NCBI RefSeq assembly: GCF_025567045.1
Contig: NZ_JAOQJK010000005.1
Coordinates: 124,001-188,000, forward strand
Length of the DNA: 64,000 nucleotides
Direction: 5' to 3'
Source of the DNA: Barnesiella propionica
GTDB lineage: Bacteria; Bacteroidota; Bacteroidia; Bacteroidales; Barnesiellaceae
Under the pieces are notes generated by a model, which did not search any database, was not told where the DNA came from, and saw only the letters and a list, made by a program, of their open reading frames with translations. Position 1 is the stretch's first letter. Each line of letters opens with the position of its first letter. The translations under genes and the position numbers were made by a program. Positions 10,476 through 19,482 of this stretch are shown in pieces.

Positions 10476-11399
10476 ATGCGTAAAGTAATAGGAATAGGAG
10501 AGACGATTCTGGATATAATATTTAAGGATAGCAAGCCTTTCAGGTCGGTGCCGGGGGGATCCACCTTCAATACTATGGTTTCATTGGGCCGTCTGCAGAT
10601 CGATACGTCGTTTATCAGCGAATTAGGTAACGATCGTGTCGGCGAATCTATCCTTTGTTTTATGCGTGATAATTCTGTTTCTACTGAAAATATAGATATT
10701 TTTAGTAACGGACAGACGCCTATATCTCTGGCATTTCTGGATAAGGATAATGATGCTCATTATTCTTTTTATGTTAAGTACCCCCAAGATAGGCTCAATG
10801 TCGTGTGGCCGCGCATCAATGAAGATGATATTTTGATATTCGGGTCTTATTTTTCTGTAAATCCGCAATTACGAAAAAGAATAACAGAACTAGTCGAATA
10901 TGCCCGGGAAAGAAAAGCTATTATTTATTATGATCCAAATTTTCGTTCCGCTCATGCTCACGAAGCGATGAAACTTATGCCGTATGTGCTGGAAAATTTC
11001 GAATATGCTGATATCGTAAAAGGTTCGGCTGAAGATTTCAGAAACCTTTTTAAGGTGACAGATCCCGGACGGGTATATGCGAACCATGTTAAATTCTATT
11101 GTCCTAATTTTATTTATACTCGCGGAGGAAATGGCGTAGAGCTTTTCTCTCCTTCGGGAGTATCTCATTTTGATGTGAAACATTTGGAGCCTGTGAGTAC
11201 TATAGGAGCCGGGGACAGTTTTAATGCCGGTATTCTTTTCGGATTGCTAAAATACGGTGTTACTCATGAAACATTGTATTCCCTTACCAGAGAAGAATGG
11301 GCCGGAATCATACAATACGGAATAGACTTTTCTTCTTCGGTATGTGAAAGTTATGATAATTATATATCGAAAGATTTCGCATCCGGACATAAGTTGTAA
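10476..11399 (+). CDS. PfkB/ribokinase-family carbohydrate kinase
   Basis: ATP-dependent sugar kinase of 307 residues. PfkB features are seen: the N-terminal glycine-rich sugar-binding strand (GGSTFNTMVSLGRL about 28-41), and the C-terminal signature with the anion-hole and catalytic Asp, STIGAGDSFNAGI (about 243-255). It is coupled to the SIS isomerase, so its substrate is likely a pentose or related sugar in the same branch. Fructokinase-like annotation is common for such sequences but not supported by anything specific here. Confidence 0.82.
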   Translation: MRKVIGIGETILDIIFKDSKPFRSVPGGSTFNTMVSLGRLQIDTSFISELGNDRVGESILCFMRDNSVSTENIDIFSNGQTPISLAFLDKDNDAHYSFYVKYPQDRLNVVWPRINEDDILIFGSYFSVNPQLRKRITELVEYARERKAIIYYDPNFRSAHAHEAMKLMPYVLENFEYADIVKGSAEDFRNLFKVTDPGRVYANHVKFYCPNFIYTRGGNGVELFSPSGVSHFDVKHLEPVSTIGAGDSFNAGILFGLLKYGVTHETLYSLTREEWAGIIQYGIDFSSSVCESYDNYISKDFASGHKL

Positions 11400-11436
11400 T
11401 ATCATAAACCAAAACTATAATATATTAAATAAACCA

Positions 11437-11466
11437 AAACCGTCATATACATGGCGGTTTTTTATT
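11437..11466 (+). terminator. Terminator after the PfkB gene
   Basis: Stem AACCGTC / GGCGGTT (with one G-T pair) and an 8-base loop followed by six T, about 40 bases after the kinase stop. Confidence 0.75.
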
Positions 11467-11503
11467 TATATTTGCTTTATAAGAAATTCATCTTTAATGG
11501 CTT

Positions 11504-12559
11504 ATGATAAAATATCTTCAAATATTCTTACTGGTGCTGCTGACTGCCTGTTCTACTTCCCGGCCCGAAATAGATGTCGCATGTGAAATAGACGATAATT
11601 ATAATTATATTCTTAAATGGGATTTATATCCCCGGCTTGACGGTGACGTAAAAATATATCGTTCGATTAATCCTGATTTTTTTGATACGAAATCGGCACC
11701 TGCTTGCATCTGCAATATTAACGATAATCAGGTGCGTATTCCTGATAATGGAGATTTACACCGTTATTATTTTCTGTTAAGGTTCGATAATAAATTTGAT
11801 GTTGTTACAGGGCCGAGGGCCGAACGGTTGAAATATGTGCAGAACTTCCGGGATATAGGAGGCTATAAAGGTAAAGATAATAAGCATATACGGTGGGGTA
11901 TGATTTACCGCTCCGGGAATCTGGATTCTCTGGACGAAATGAGTGTAGAACGTCTTAAATTAATGGGAATACGTACGTTGATTGATTTTAGGGATAGTGA
12001 GGATGTTCAGAAGCCTTCCGGTAAATTGAACCTTGAAAATGTCATTAATCTTCCGGGAAGCCTTCATTACCGGGAAGCTTTACGTACCCGTATCATGAAT
12101 AATGAAATATTGAAAGGCGATGCGACAGTTTTTATGCAGGATCTCAATGTCGCTCTTTCGGCCTGTGGCAAAAATGCTTTCAAGTCGATGTTTAACCAAT
12201 TGCTGGTGGAAGATAATTATCCGGTCATACTTAGCTGTAGCTATGGTAAAGATTATACCGGTTTTGCGGTTGCGTTGCTGTTAGCGGCATTGGGTGTACA
12301 AAAAGATGATATCGTGAGCGATTATGTTTTGACGAATTCTTATTTTGATAAGCAGACCGTTCGTTCTATCGATATAAAAGAATGTAATACAAAAAGTCAG
12401 GAAGCGTTGACAAAAATACTCACGGCCGATCCTATGTATCTTACATTTGTTTATAGCCGGCTCGAAAAAGAGTACGGTAGTATCTCTAATTATCTGGAAA
12501 AAGAATTAGGACTTACTACGGAGAAACGTAAACATTTGAAACAGATTTTATTGAAGTAA
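11504..12559 (+). CDS. Tyrosine-phosphatase-fold lipoprotein lacking the catalytic arginine
   Basis: A 351-residue lipoprotein (lipobox LTAC, Cys16) with an N-terminal beta domain (about 25-105) and a C-terminal Y_phosphatase3-like domain that starts with the typical QNFRDIGGYKG motif (about 113-123) and has YRSGNLDSL and IRTLIDFRD. The P-loop should read HCxxGKDRTG. Here it is SCSYGKDYTG (244-253): Cys245 and the GKD core are kept, but His is Ser and the phosphate-binding Arg is Tyr251. Classical phosphatase activity is therefore doubtful; it may bind a phosphorylated ligand or act by another chemistry. No frameshift is evident, so the gene looks maintained rather than decayed. Confidence 0.8.
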   Translation: MIKYLQIFLLVLLTACSTSRPEIDVACEIDDNYNYILKWDLYPRLDGDVKIYRSINPDFFDTKSAPACICNINDNQVRIPDNGDLHRYYFLLRFDNKFDVVTGPRAERLKYVQNFRDIGGYKGKDNKHIRWGMIYRSGNLDSLDEMSVERLKLMGIRTLIDFRDSEDVQKPSGKLNLENVINLPGSLHYREALRTRIMNNEILKGDATVFMQDLNVALSACGKNAFKSMFNQLLVEDNYPVILSCSYGKDYTGFAVALLLAALGVQKDDIVSDYVLTNSYFDKQTVRSIDIKECNTKSQEALTKILTADPMYLTFVYSRLEKEYGSISNYLEKELGLTTEKRKHLKQILLK

Positions 12560-12639
12560 CCGGAAACTTGTTTTCTTCTATTGTTGTTGTTATTTACAAA
12601 TATGCATTGTGTGTTGTATATAATACCAATTATTATACG

Positions 12640-12647
12640 TAACTTTG
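12640..12647 (+). promoter_or_regulatory. -7 box (TAACTTTG) of the DEAD-box helicase gene, long leader follows
   Basis: TAACTTTG matches TAnnTTTG; a TTG lies 23 bases upstream, slightly farther than ideal. It would start a leader of about 115 bases before the ATG at 12769. The leader contains pyrimidine- and purine-rich blocks able to pair locally, which suits the post-transcriptional control common for cold-induced helicases, but no defined riboswitch is recognised. Confidence 0.5.
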
Positions 12648-12768
12648 CCGATTGTAAAGACTTTAGGTTCATATAGATGTTTTTTATTCTTCCTGCCCTT
12701 AGCTTTCCGTAAGGACGAAAAAGGTTCCTCTTTATAACCCTAAAGCGTAAAATAACAATAAATATTAG

Positions 12769-14562
12769 ATGAAAACATTTGAAGAATTAGGAATTGGTGA
12801 TTCAATACTCAAGGCAATCACCGAAATGGGATATGAACAACCTATGCCCGTGCAGGAGCAGGTAATCCCGCATTTGTTATATGAAGATACCGATTTGGTA
12901 GCTTTGGCACAGACAGGAACAGGGAAGACGGCAGCATTTGGTTTGCCGGTAATACAGCGAATAGACATAAAAAATAATCAGCCTCAGGCTCTTATTCTTT
13001 CTCCTACGCGTGAATTATGTTTACAGATCGCCAGCGATCTGGCCGATTATTCCAAATATATTGATGGCCTACGGGTACTTCCTGTATATGGCGGTTCCAG
13101 TATAGACAGCCAGATACGAATGTTACGGAAAGGAGTACATATAGTTGTTGCCACTCCCGGACGTTTGTTAGACCTGATCGAACGGAAAACGGTATATCTC
13201 GATAATGTTTCGACCGTGATTATGGATGAAGCGGACGAAATGCTTAATATGGGTTTTCTGGATAGTATTAATGCGATATTATCGAAGGTTCCGGAGAACC
13301 GAAAAACATTATTGTTTTCTGCAACGATGCCTGCTGAGATTGCTAAGATTGCCCGGAACTATATGCATAACCCGCAAGAGGTGGTTATCGGTAGCCGTAA
13401 TGAGGGAGCTGCAAATGTAAAGCATGTATATTATCTGGTTCACGCCAAAGATAAATATTTAGCATTGAAACGTATTGCCGATTTTTACCCCAATATATAC
13501 GGTATTATATTTTGCCGTACGCGTAGAGAAACACAGGAAATAGCGGATCAGTTGATTCAGGACGGATATAATGCCGATTCTTTACATGGAGAACTTTCCC
13601 AGCAGCAGCGCGATGCGGTAATGCAAAAATTTCGTGTACGTAATATTCAGTTACTTGTGGCAACCGATGTAGCAGCCCGGGGGCTGGATGTGAACGATCT
13701 TACTCACGTAATTAATTATGGCTTGCCCGACGATATAGAAACTTATACTCATCGTAGCGGTCGTACGGGCCGGGCCGGTAAATCGGGTATATCTATAGCT
13801 ATCGTTCATGTTAAGGAAAAAGGCCGTCTACGTGAAATAGAGCGCAAAATCGGTAAACAATTTGAAAAAGGGCATGTTCCTACCGGAACTGAAATATGTG
13901 AGAAACAACTTTTCAATTTGGTCGATCGTATTGAGAAAGTGAAGGTAAACGAAGAAGAGATAGCATCTTATTTGCCTTCTATTTTTCGTAAGCTGGAGTG
14001 GCTGAGTGAACAAGATATTATTAAACGAATCGTCTCTCTTGAGTTTAACCGTTTGTTGGATTATTATAAAGATTCGAACGAGTTGGATGTGCCGGACGAA
14101 CGTGGCCGTAAAGATGGCAAAAGAGGACGAGATGACAGAGAAGGGGGAAAGAGAGATTCGGGCCGTGACAGGACTCGGGCTGCTGAACCTGGTTTCGCCC
14201 GTTTGTTCATTAATGTAGGAAAAACGGACGGATTTTTTCCCAATAATCTTATCGAGTTGGTTAATAATAATGTACGGGGCCGGGTAGATATAGGCCGTAT
14301 AGATCTGATGCCTTCTTTCTCGTTCTTCGATGTGGATGAAAAGTCAGCCCACCGGGTGATAAGCGGACTCAAGAATTGCGACTTCTTCGGTCGTCGTATA
14401 AATGTGGAAATAGCCGGAGAGAAAAAAAGCGAAGGTGGTCGTAGACGAAAGCCGAGTCCGGAATCCAGAGAGTCGTATGGACATTCAAAGAAAAGAAGTT
14501 ATAATCATGAAAAATTTTCTTCGGATAAATCGAAAAAGAGAGCCTCTTCCAAGAAAAAGTAA
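12769..14562 (+). CDS. DEAD-box ATP-dependent RNA helicase (DeaD/CsdA-like)
   Basis: Unwinds RNA duplexes in ribosome assembly and mRNA turnover, especially in the cold. 597 residues. The ordered helicase motifs are Q-motif (MGYEQPMPVQ), I (AQTGTGKT, about 45-52), Ia (PTRELCLQ), II (DEAD, about 153), III (SAT), V (ATDVAARGLD) and VI (HRSGRTGRAG). A charged linker rich in R, D, G and K (about 440-475) precedes a DbpA-type RNA-binding domain (about 480-560, FARLFINVGKTDGF start), and the tail is very basic. This matches DeaD/CsdA rather than RhlE. Single gene with its own promoter and terminator. Confidence 0.93.
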   Translation: MKTFEELGIGDSILKAITEMGYEQPMPVQEQVIPHLLYEDTDLVALAQTGTGKTAAFGLPVIQRIDIKNNQPQALILSPTRELCLQIASDLADYSKYIDGLRVLPVYGGSSIDSQIRMLRKGVHIVVATPGRLLDLIERKTVYLDNVSTVIMDEADEMLNMGFLDSINAILSKVPENRKTLLFSATMPAEIAKIARNYMHNPQEVVIGSRNEGAANVKHVYYLVHAKDKYLALKRIADFYPNIYGIIFCRTRRETQEIADQLIQDGYNADSLHGELSQQQRDAVMQKFRVRNIQLLVATDVAARGLDVNDLTHVINYGLPDDIETYTHRSGRTGRAGKSGISIAIVHVKEKGRLREIERKIGKQFEKGHVPTGTEICEKQLFNLVDRIEKVKVNEEEIASYLPSIFRKLEWLSEQDIIKRIVSLEFNRLLDYYKDSNELDVPDERGRKDGKRGRDDREGGKRDSGRDRTRAAEPGFARLFINVGKTDGFFPNNLIELVNNNVRGRVDIGRIDLMPSFSFFDVDEKSAHRVISGLKNCDFFGRRINVEIAGEKKSEGGRRRKPSPESRESYGHSKKRSYNHEKFSSDKSKKRASSKKK

Positions 14563-14577
14563 TTAATAATGCAATAA

Positions 14578-14620
14578 TAAAAACAGGAAAATATTTTTAA
14601 ATATTTTCCTGTTTTTATTT
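14578..14620. terminator. Bidirectional terminator between helicase and AraC genes
   Basis: A long AT-rich inverted repeat built around AACAGGAAAATAT and ATATTTTCCTGTT, flanked by A and T runs, sits between two convergent genes and can end transcription from both sides. Confidence 0.85.
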
Positions 14621-15480
14621 TATAACTGCCGGTATTGTTTAGGTGACATGCCTGTTTGTCTTTTGAAAAATTTTCCGAAAAATGATTGATTGGCGAAGTT
14701 CAGTTCATTGGATATTTGTTGTATCGTCAGAGTACTTGATTTTATCATAGATTTTGCCTGTAATGTAACATATTCGTTTATAATCTCGTTCGCTCCTTTC
14801 TTTGTCGTTTGCTTTATAACGAGGGATAAATGCTTGGGAGTGATGCAAAGCTCGTTGGCGTAAAACTGTACGTCCCGGTGTTGTTTATAGTGCTTTAACA
14901 ACAGTTGCATAAAGTTTTTCATTATTTCTTCTTTTCGGGATATTTTTATAGGCCGTACCTTATATCTTTGTTTAAAGATCATATCAATCTCTGCAGAAAT
15001 AGCTTGGAACGTGAATTTGATGACATCTGTATTTACTGTTTCGGTTTCGGTTTTTCTTTTCAGGAAAGAGATACTATCTACCAGACCCTCTGTTTCAGTC
15101 GGAGTGAGTTGGGTAATAGGATATTGAATGATGTAAACCGACATAGATAAAGCCTTTTGTAAATTAACTTGTAACTGCTGGAGAAATTCCGTTTTTGCAA
15201 TAAGAATTATAAATGAAAGATCGGGACTCTTTTTGTGGTATTTCCAGATAACTCCGGGAAAAAGGAATAACAGATTATTCTTTTTTATAGTGTAGTGTTT
15301 CAAGTTGAGACTTATTTCAACTTCACCGTCCAAACATAGAAAAATACAGGCATGGGTAGTCTGAAGGGGTTGGTAGGCAACCTGTAAGTTTTTAGGAAAA
15401 CTATTGAAAATTGCTAAATTGCGTTCAAAGAATGTTTTTTGTATGATATTGGGGATATTACTCTCATTACAGTTATCCAT
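14620..15480 (-). CDS. AraC-family transcriptional regulator
   Basis: A 286-residue regulator with an N-terminal cupin-like sensing domain (about 25-170) and a C-terminal double helix-turn-helix (about 190-286). The second HTH carries the family signature: LTIQQISNELNFANQSFFGK, then the F-K-R-x-T-G-M-S-P-K-Q-Y-R segment at the end. It is transcribed divergently from the flavodoxin-like gene with very little space between the two starts, so that gene is its most likely target. The inducer is not apparent. Confidence 0.9.
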   Translation of the reverse strand: MDNCNESNIPNIIQKTFFERNLAIFNSFPKNLQVAYQPLQTTHACIFLCLDGEVEISLNLKHYTIKKNNLLFLFPGVIWKYHKKSPDLSFIILIAKTEFLQQLQVNLQKALSMSVYIIQYPITQLTPTETEGLVDSISFLKRKTETETVNTDVIKFTFQAISAEIDMIFKQRYKVRPIKISRKEEIMKNFMQLLLKHYKQHRDVQFYANELCITPKHLSLVIKQTTKKGANEIINEYVTLQAKSMIKSSTLTIQQISNELNFANQSFFGKFFKRQTGMSPKQYRQL

Positions 15481-15587
15481 ATGTGTATATAATTACGGGC
15501 AAATATAATACTTTTTTTGAATATGAAACAATTGTACTCAAAGGATTGTTATTTGGTAATATGGATTTATGTTATAAAAAAGAAAGT

Positions 15588-16100
15588 ATGAAAAAGATAG
15601 TTATAATTTATGATGGAATTACCGAAGAATTAGCCAAAATGGTAGCATCACAATTGCAGGTAGGGAAAGAAAGCGTTCGTCCGATTTCGTCTCTCACTCC
15701 GGTAAAAATAAAAGATTATGATACGATTTTGCTGGGCTTGTCTGCTAATGGCAATACGGAAGAAGCTATTAAATTATTGTCTGGGGTAGATCTGAAAGAT
15801 AAAACCGTTGGTTTGTTTGGACATTGTGCCCGTAAAGCCGGAATGGAGATGTTTTGTTCACTTACTGGACGTTTTCATGATTTCTTGAAAAATTCGGGAG
15901 CCCATTTTATCGGAGCGATGCCCGTTGAAGATTATAAGGCGGGTGCGCCTATCGTAGCGGAAGGAAACGAATATGTAGGCTTGGCTTTTGACGAAGCTAT
16001 TGATGGGAAAGCGACAGACTCCCGGGTGCAAGCATGGACCGATATAATGAATAACAATCCGAATTCTCAACCCCTATTCGGGTCTGTCCGTAAAAAATAA
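15588..16100 (+). CDS. Flavodoxin-like protein
   Basis: A 170-residue alpha/beta protein of flavodoxin type. The start at 15588 (MKKIVIIYDGITEELAK) places the phosphate-binding loop directly after the first beta strand, as in flavodoxins; an in-frame start at 15483 would add 35 unrelated residues overlapping the AraC promoter region. Other flavodoxin segments are DYDTILLGLSANGNTEEA (about 45-62) and TVGLFGHCARKAG (about 76-88). The C-terminal GLAFDEAIDGKATDSRVQAW ending resembles long-chain flavodoxins. The loop differs from the canonical T-x-T-G-x-T, so FMN binding is likely but not certain. Confidence 0.68.
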   Translation: MKKIVIIYDGITEELAKMVASQLQVGKESVRPISSLTPVKIKDYDTILLGLSANGNTEEAIKLLSGVDLKDKTVGLFGHCARKAGMEMFCSLTGRFHDFLKNSGAHFIGAMPVEDYKAGAPIVAEGNEYVGLAFDEAIDGKATDSRVQAWTDIMNNNPNSQPLFGSVRKK

Positions 16101-16105
16101 CGGCA

Positions 16106-16861
16106 TTATTCTTTTCCTGTCAGACGGGCTGTGAAGAATCTTGCGGCAAACCATAAATGCCATAATACAACCGGGATACTCCCGTAGTATTTGACCATGA
16201 TGCGGTAACGTTCTTTTAACGATAGTTTTCTGTTTTTGGTTGTCACACCTTCATTTAAATAATTAATAAGAATCGTATGTGTATTTGTTATGATTTTTGC
16301 TTGCCTCATGCATCGAATACACCAGTCGAAGTCTGACGAAAAACGGTATGTCAGGTCATATTCCGGTGCAATTGTCCGCCGGGCTATGAAGGCTTGGTGA
16401 CATACCAGCATGCCTTTGCGAAAGCTTTTCCAGGATAGCTTTTCAGGTGCTTTTAGCCGTCTCATACTTATAAAGTTCCGTTTTGAATTTACTAACGCCG
16501 TTTCTCCGTATAGAATATCCGGATTGTTACTTATATTTATATATTCGGCAATGATTTTCAACGTGTCTTCATTGTAAAAGGAATCTCCTGCATTCAGGAA
16601 TATCAGATATTCACCCGAAGCGTTTCTTAATCCTTTGTTCATGGCATCGTATAATCCTTTATCTTTTTCGCTTATCGTATGGGTTATGATGTGCCTGTAA
16701 TCCGATACGATATTCAGTGTATTATCGGTCGATGCTCCATCGACAATAATATATTCAAAATCATTAAAAGTCTGTTTGGATACACTTTCCAGTGTCGGTC
16801 TTAATGTGAGACCGGCATTGAATGTGATTGTAATGATAGAAAATAAAGGGTGCATTGCCAT
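16106..16861 (-). CDS. Family 2 glycosyltransferase
   Basis: Transfers a sugar from a nucleotide donor onto a surface-glycan intermediate in the cytoplasm. The 251-residue protein begins with the GT-A signature SIITITFNAGLTLRPTLES, then VDGASTDNTL (about 38-47, nucleotide binding) and the metal-binding D-x-D-like region LNAGDSFYN (about 90-98). It is 5 bases after the upstream GT4 gene and forms an operon with it. The acceptor is unknown. A strongly conserved terminal hydrophobic segment may associate with the membrane. Confidence 0.88.
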   Translation of the reverse strand: MAMHPLFSIITITFNAGLTLRPTLESVSKQTFNDFEYIIVDGASTDNTLNIVSDYRHIITHTISEKDKGLYDAMNKGLRNASGEYLIFLNAGDSFYNEDTLKIIAEYINISNNPDILYGETALVNSKRNFISMRRLKAPEKLSWKSFRKGMLVCHQAFIARRTIAPEYDLTYRFSSDFDWCIRCMRQAKIITNTHTILINYLNEGVTTKNRKLSLKERYRIMVKYYGSIPVVLWHLWFAARFFTARLTGKE

Positions 16862-16866
16862 ATTTG

Positions 16867-18132
16867 TTATCGGGAAAGAATCTGTTTGTAGAATTGAATG
16901 TAGCGGGATGCTACCGCTGAAGACGAATACAGAGTGTTTACTCTTTCAATACAGGATTGTTCCATTTCATTATTAGGTGTGTTTTTTAATACCCAAAAAA
17001 TACCTTGAGACAAGTCTTCGGTGGAAGGATAAGCAGCCAGATATCCTGTCTTTTTGTGAAGAATTATATCCTGTTGCCCGCCACTGTTGAATGAAACTAC
17101 AGGAGTCCCGCATGCCATCGATTCGATCAGAGTTTGTCCGAAAGTTTCATAATGGGCGGCCGATACTGTCATGTCTGCTGCTGTATAAAGTTCTGCAAGG
17201 GTCTCGGTATCGTTTATGATTCCCAAATGCATATATCGGCAGGGAACGTTTTTCAGAAAATCCGGGTCGTTTTTTATATCTCCGAAAAGGACAAGCAAGA
17301 TATTTTTGCCGAATGTATGCTGTATTTCCGGCTTTTCCAGGGCTTTTTTTAACAAGTCGAATCCTTTGATGGGACTATTCAGTTTTGCCGCACCGAAAAC
17401 CAGAATACGGTCTGTGGGAAGGAAAGCAAATTTATTTCTTGAAGCTTCCTTATCCCGGGGAAAGAAAATCCCCGTATCTATTACATTGGGAATGACCGTG
17501 CATGTATTGTTACGTCCTATATAGCTTTTGTCTGCGCAATTTTTCAGCCAGGAACTGACAGCAACAAAATGGATATTCCGGAAAAGTGATTCTTTTTTCA
17601 CTCCGGTCCGGTACGATAAGTCCTTTTTGTTGTAGGAGGATAGTTGCGGGCAAGAACCGCATCCGGTCTCATAATGGGAGCAGTCCCAAGCGTAATGACA
17701 AATACCGGTAATAGGCCACATGTCGTGCATGGTCCATACGATAGGTTTACCGCAGTTCAGTATCTTTTTTATATCATGAAGAGAAAGCATTCCCTGATTT
17801 ATCCAGTGCAGATGTATAATGTCGGCTTCCTGTATTTCTTTTATCGTAGAAATATTTGTTCCTGTCTCCGCCGTAGATACATCGAATAGTCTTTTGCGGG
17901 AAAAACTGTTATTGAAAAATATGACGAGCCTTTCCCATAAAAATTTCCAACGATACAGAATCTTTTTAAATTTTCCAGCATTGCAATCGATGATATGAGG
18001 TGATTGTCCGCAAGCTGAAGCTACCACCATATTTACATCTATGTTGTTTTTGTTCAGCGCGTTCATCAGCCTTTTACAAGCGATGGCCGCTCCTCCCTTG
18101 CAATCGGATGTATTAACAAATGTAACTTTCAT
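16867..18132 (-). CDS. Family 4 (GT-B) glycosyltransferase
   Basis: A 421-residue GT-B glycosyltransferase. The N-terminal domain starts with VNTSDCKGGAAIACKRL, the usual donor-proximal glycine-rich start. The C-terminal domain has DRILVFGAAKLNSPIKG and the E-x7-E motif SAAHYETFGQTLIESMACGTP (around 335-355), which binds the nucleotide-sugar. It is the first gene of a two-gene leftward operon divergent from wecC. The segment with HWINQGMLSLHDI and CSHYETGCGSCPQL is typical of capsule and O-antigen enzymes. Sugar and acceptor are unknown. Confidence 0.9.
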   Translation of the reverse strand: MKVTFVNTSDCKGGAAIACKRLMNALNKNNIDVNMVVASACGQSPHIIDCNAGKFKKILYRWKFLWERLVIFFNNSFSRKRLFDVSTAETGTNISTIKEIQEADIIHLHWINQGMLSLHDIKKILNCGKPIVWTMHDMWPITGICHYAWDCSHYETGCGSCPQLSSYNKKDLSYRTGVKKESLFRNIHFVAVSSWLKNCADKSYIGRNNTCTVIPNVIDTGIFFPRDKEASRNKFAFLPTDRILVFGAAKLNSPIKGFDLLKKALEKPEIQHTFGKNILLVLFGDIKNDPDFLKNVPCRYMHLGIINDTETLAELYTAADMTVSAAHYETFGQTLIESMACGTPVVSFNSGGQQDIILHKKTGYLAAYPSTEDLSQGIFWVLKNTPNNEMEQSCIERVNTLYSSSAVASRYIQFYKQILSR

Positions 18133-18228
18133 GACAAACCAGGAATACTAATTGCTTTTGTTCATAGGAATGTTTTTGTAAAAATAGCTGTTTTCGGCGA
18201 GAATACTTCTATTGTCGGGGATTATTTG

Positions 18229-18236
18229 TATTTTTG
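18229..18236 (+). promoter_or_regulatory. Bacteroidota -7 box (TATTTTTG) for wecC-wecB
   Basis: TATTTTTG matches TAnnTTTG and lies 24 bases before the chosen wecC start at 18260. It overlaps the region that a longer frame from 18212 would require for translation, so it argues for the later start. Confidence 0.5.
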
Positions 18237-18259
18237 TCAAGCTATATATTAAAATAAAT

Positions 18260-19468
18260 ATGCACATGAAAAAGGTCGTATTCTTAGGTTTAGGATATAT
18301 CGGCTTACCTACTGCGGCGGTAGCGGCCCGGCATGGCTATCAGGTAGTAGGTGTCGATGTGAATCCTGCCGTTGTGGAAACGATAAATCAGGGAAAAATA
18401 CATATCGTGGAACCCGATTTGGATGAAATAGTGAAAGAGGTCGTTCGTACGGGTAATTTACGCGCGGTATGTAAGCCCGAACCGGCAGACGCTTTTTTTA
18501 TTGTTGTTCCTACCCCGTTCAAACAAAATCACCGGGCGGATATCACTTATGTGGAATCTGCGACGCGTTCGGTTATCCCGTATCTTAAAGACGGAGATTT
18601 ATTCGTGATAGAATCGACATCACCGGTTTTTACGACCGAAAAAATGGCCGGTATTATTTATAAAGAACGTCCTGAGCTAAAAGGAAAAATATTTATAGCT
18701 TATTGTCCGGAGCGAGTTTTGCCGGGAAATACCCTTTATGAACTTGTTCATAACGATCGGGTTATCGGAGGTATAGATAAAGCTTCTACCGATAAAGCCA
18801 TAGAATTTTATTCGGTATTCGTAAAAGGTAAGTTACATCGTACGAATGCCAGAACGGCAGAGATGTGTAAATTGACGGAAAATTCGTCTCGGGATTCCCA
18901 GATCGCTTTTGCAAACGAACTTTCCATGATATGCGACAAGGCAGGAGTTAATGTGTGGGAACTTATAGACCTGGCCAATAAACATCCGAGGGTAAATATA
19001 CTACAACCCGGTTGCGGTGTAGGAGGGCATTGTATCGCTGTAGATCCCTGGTTTATCGTTTCGGATTATCCCGAACAGGCACAGTTGATAAAACGTGCCC
19101 GTGAAACCAATGATTATAAGGCGGACTGGTGTGCGAATAAGGTTATGGATGCATGCCGTAAATTCGTGGAAGAAAATGAAAGAGAACCTGTAGTCGCCTG
19201 TATGGGACTGGCTTTTAAGCCTAATATTGACGATCTTCGTGAATCTCCTGCTAAATATATAGCATCACGTATTATTTCCGAGTCCAGGGCAGATGTTCTG
19301 GTTGTGGAACCCAATATCCGTGCACATGCCAGTTTCAATCTGACCGATTATCGGGAGGCATACCGTAAAGCCGATATAGTAGTGTGGCTAGTGCGTCATA
19401 CCCCTTTTGTCGAGTTACCAAGAGAAGAGAATAAACTGGAACTGGATTTTTGTGGAGTAAGAAAATGA
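18260..19468 (+). CDS. wecC: UDP-N-acetyl-D-mannosamine dehydrogenase
   Basis: Oxidises UDP-ManNAc to UDP-ManNAcA with two NAD+. Start chosen at the ATG at 18260 because the Rossmann motif VVFLGLGYIGLPTA follows at once. The full UDP-sugar dehydrogenase order is present: NAD domain, the loop VIESTSPVFTTEKM, the central helix ENSSRDSQIAFANEL, and the catalytic cysteine segment GCGVGGHCIAVDPWF (around 253-267). The C-terminal domain has FKPNIDDLRESPA. Followed 14 bases later by wecB, making a UDP-ManNAcA module for the surrounding surface glycan genes. Confidence 0.93.
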   Translation: MHMKKVVFLGLGYIGLPTAAVAARHGYQVVGVDVNPAVVETINQGKIHIVEPDLDEIVKEVVRTGNLRAVCKPEPADAFFIVVPTPFKQNHRADITYVESATRSVIPYLKDGDLFVIESTSPVFTTEKMAGIIYKERPELKGKIFIAYCPERVLPGNTLYELVHNDRVIGGIDKASTDKAIEFYSVFVKGKLHRTNARTAEMCKLTENSSRDSQIAFANELSMICDKAGVNVWELIDLANKHPRVNILQPGCGVGGHCIAVDPWFIVSDYPEQAQLIKRARETNDYKADWCANKVMDACRKFVEENEREPVVACMGLAFKPNIDDLRESPAKYIASRIISESRADVLVVEPNIRAHASFNLTDYREAYRKADIVVWLVRHTPFVELPREENKLELDFCGVRK

Positions 19469-19482
19469 AATCTGGATAATCT

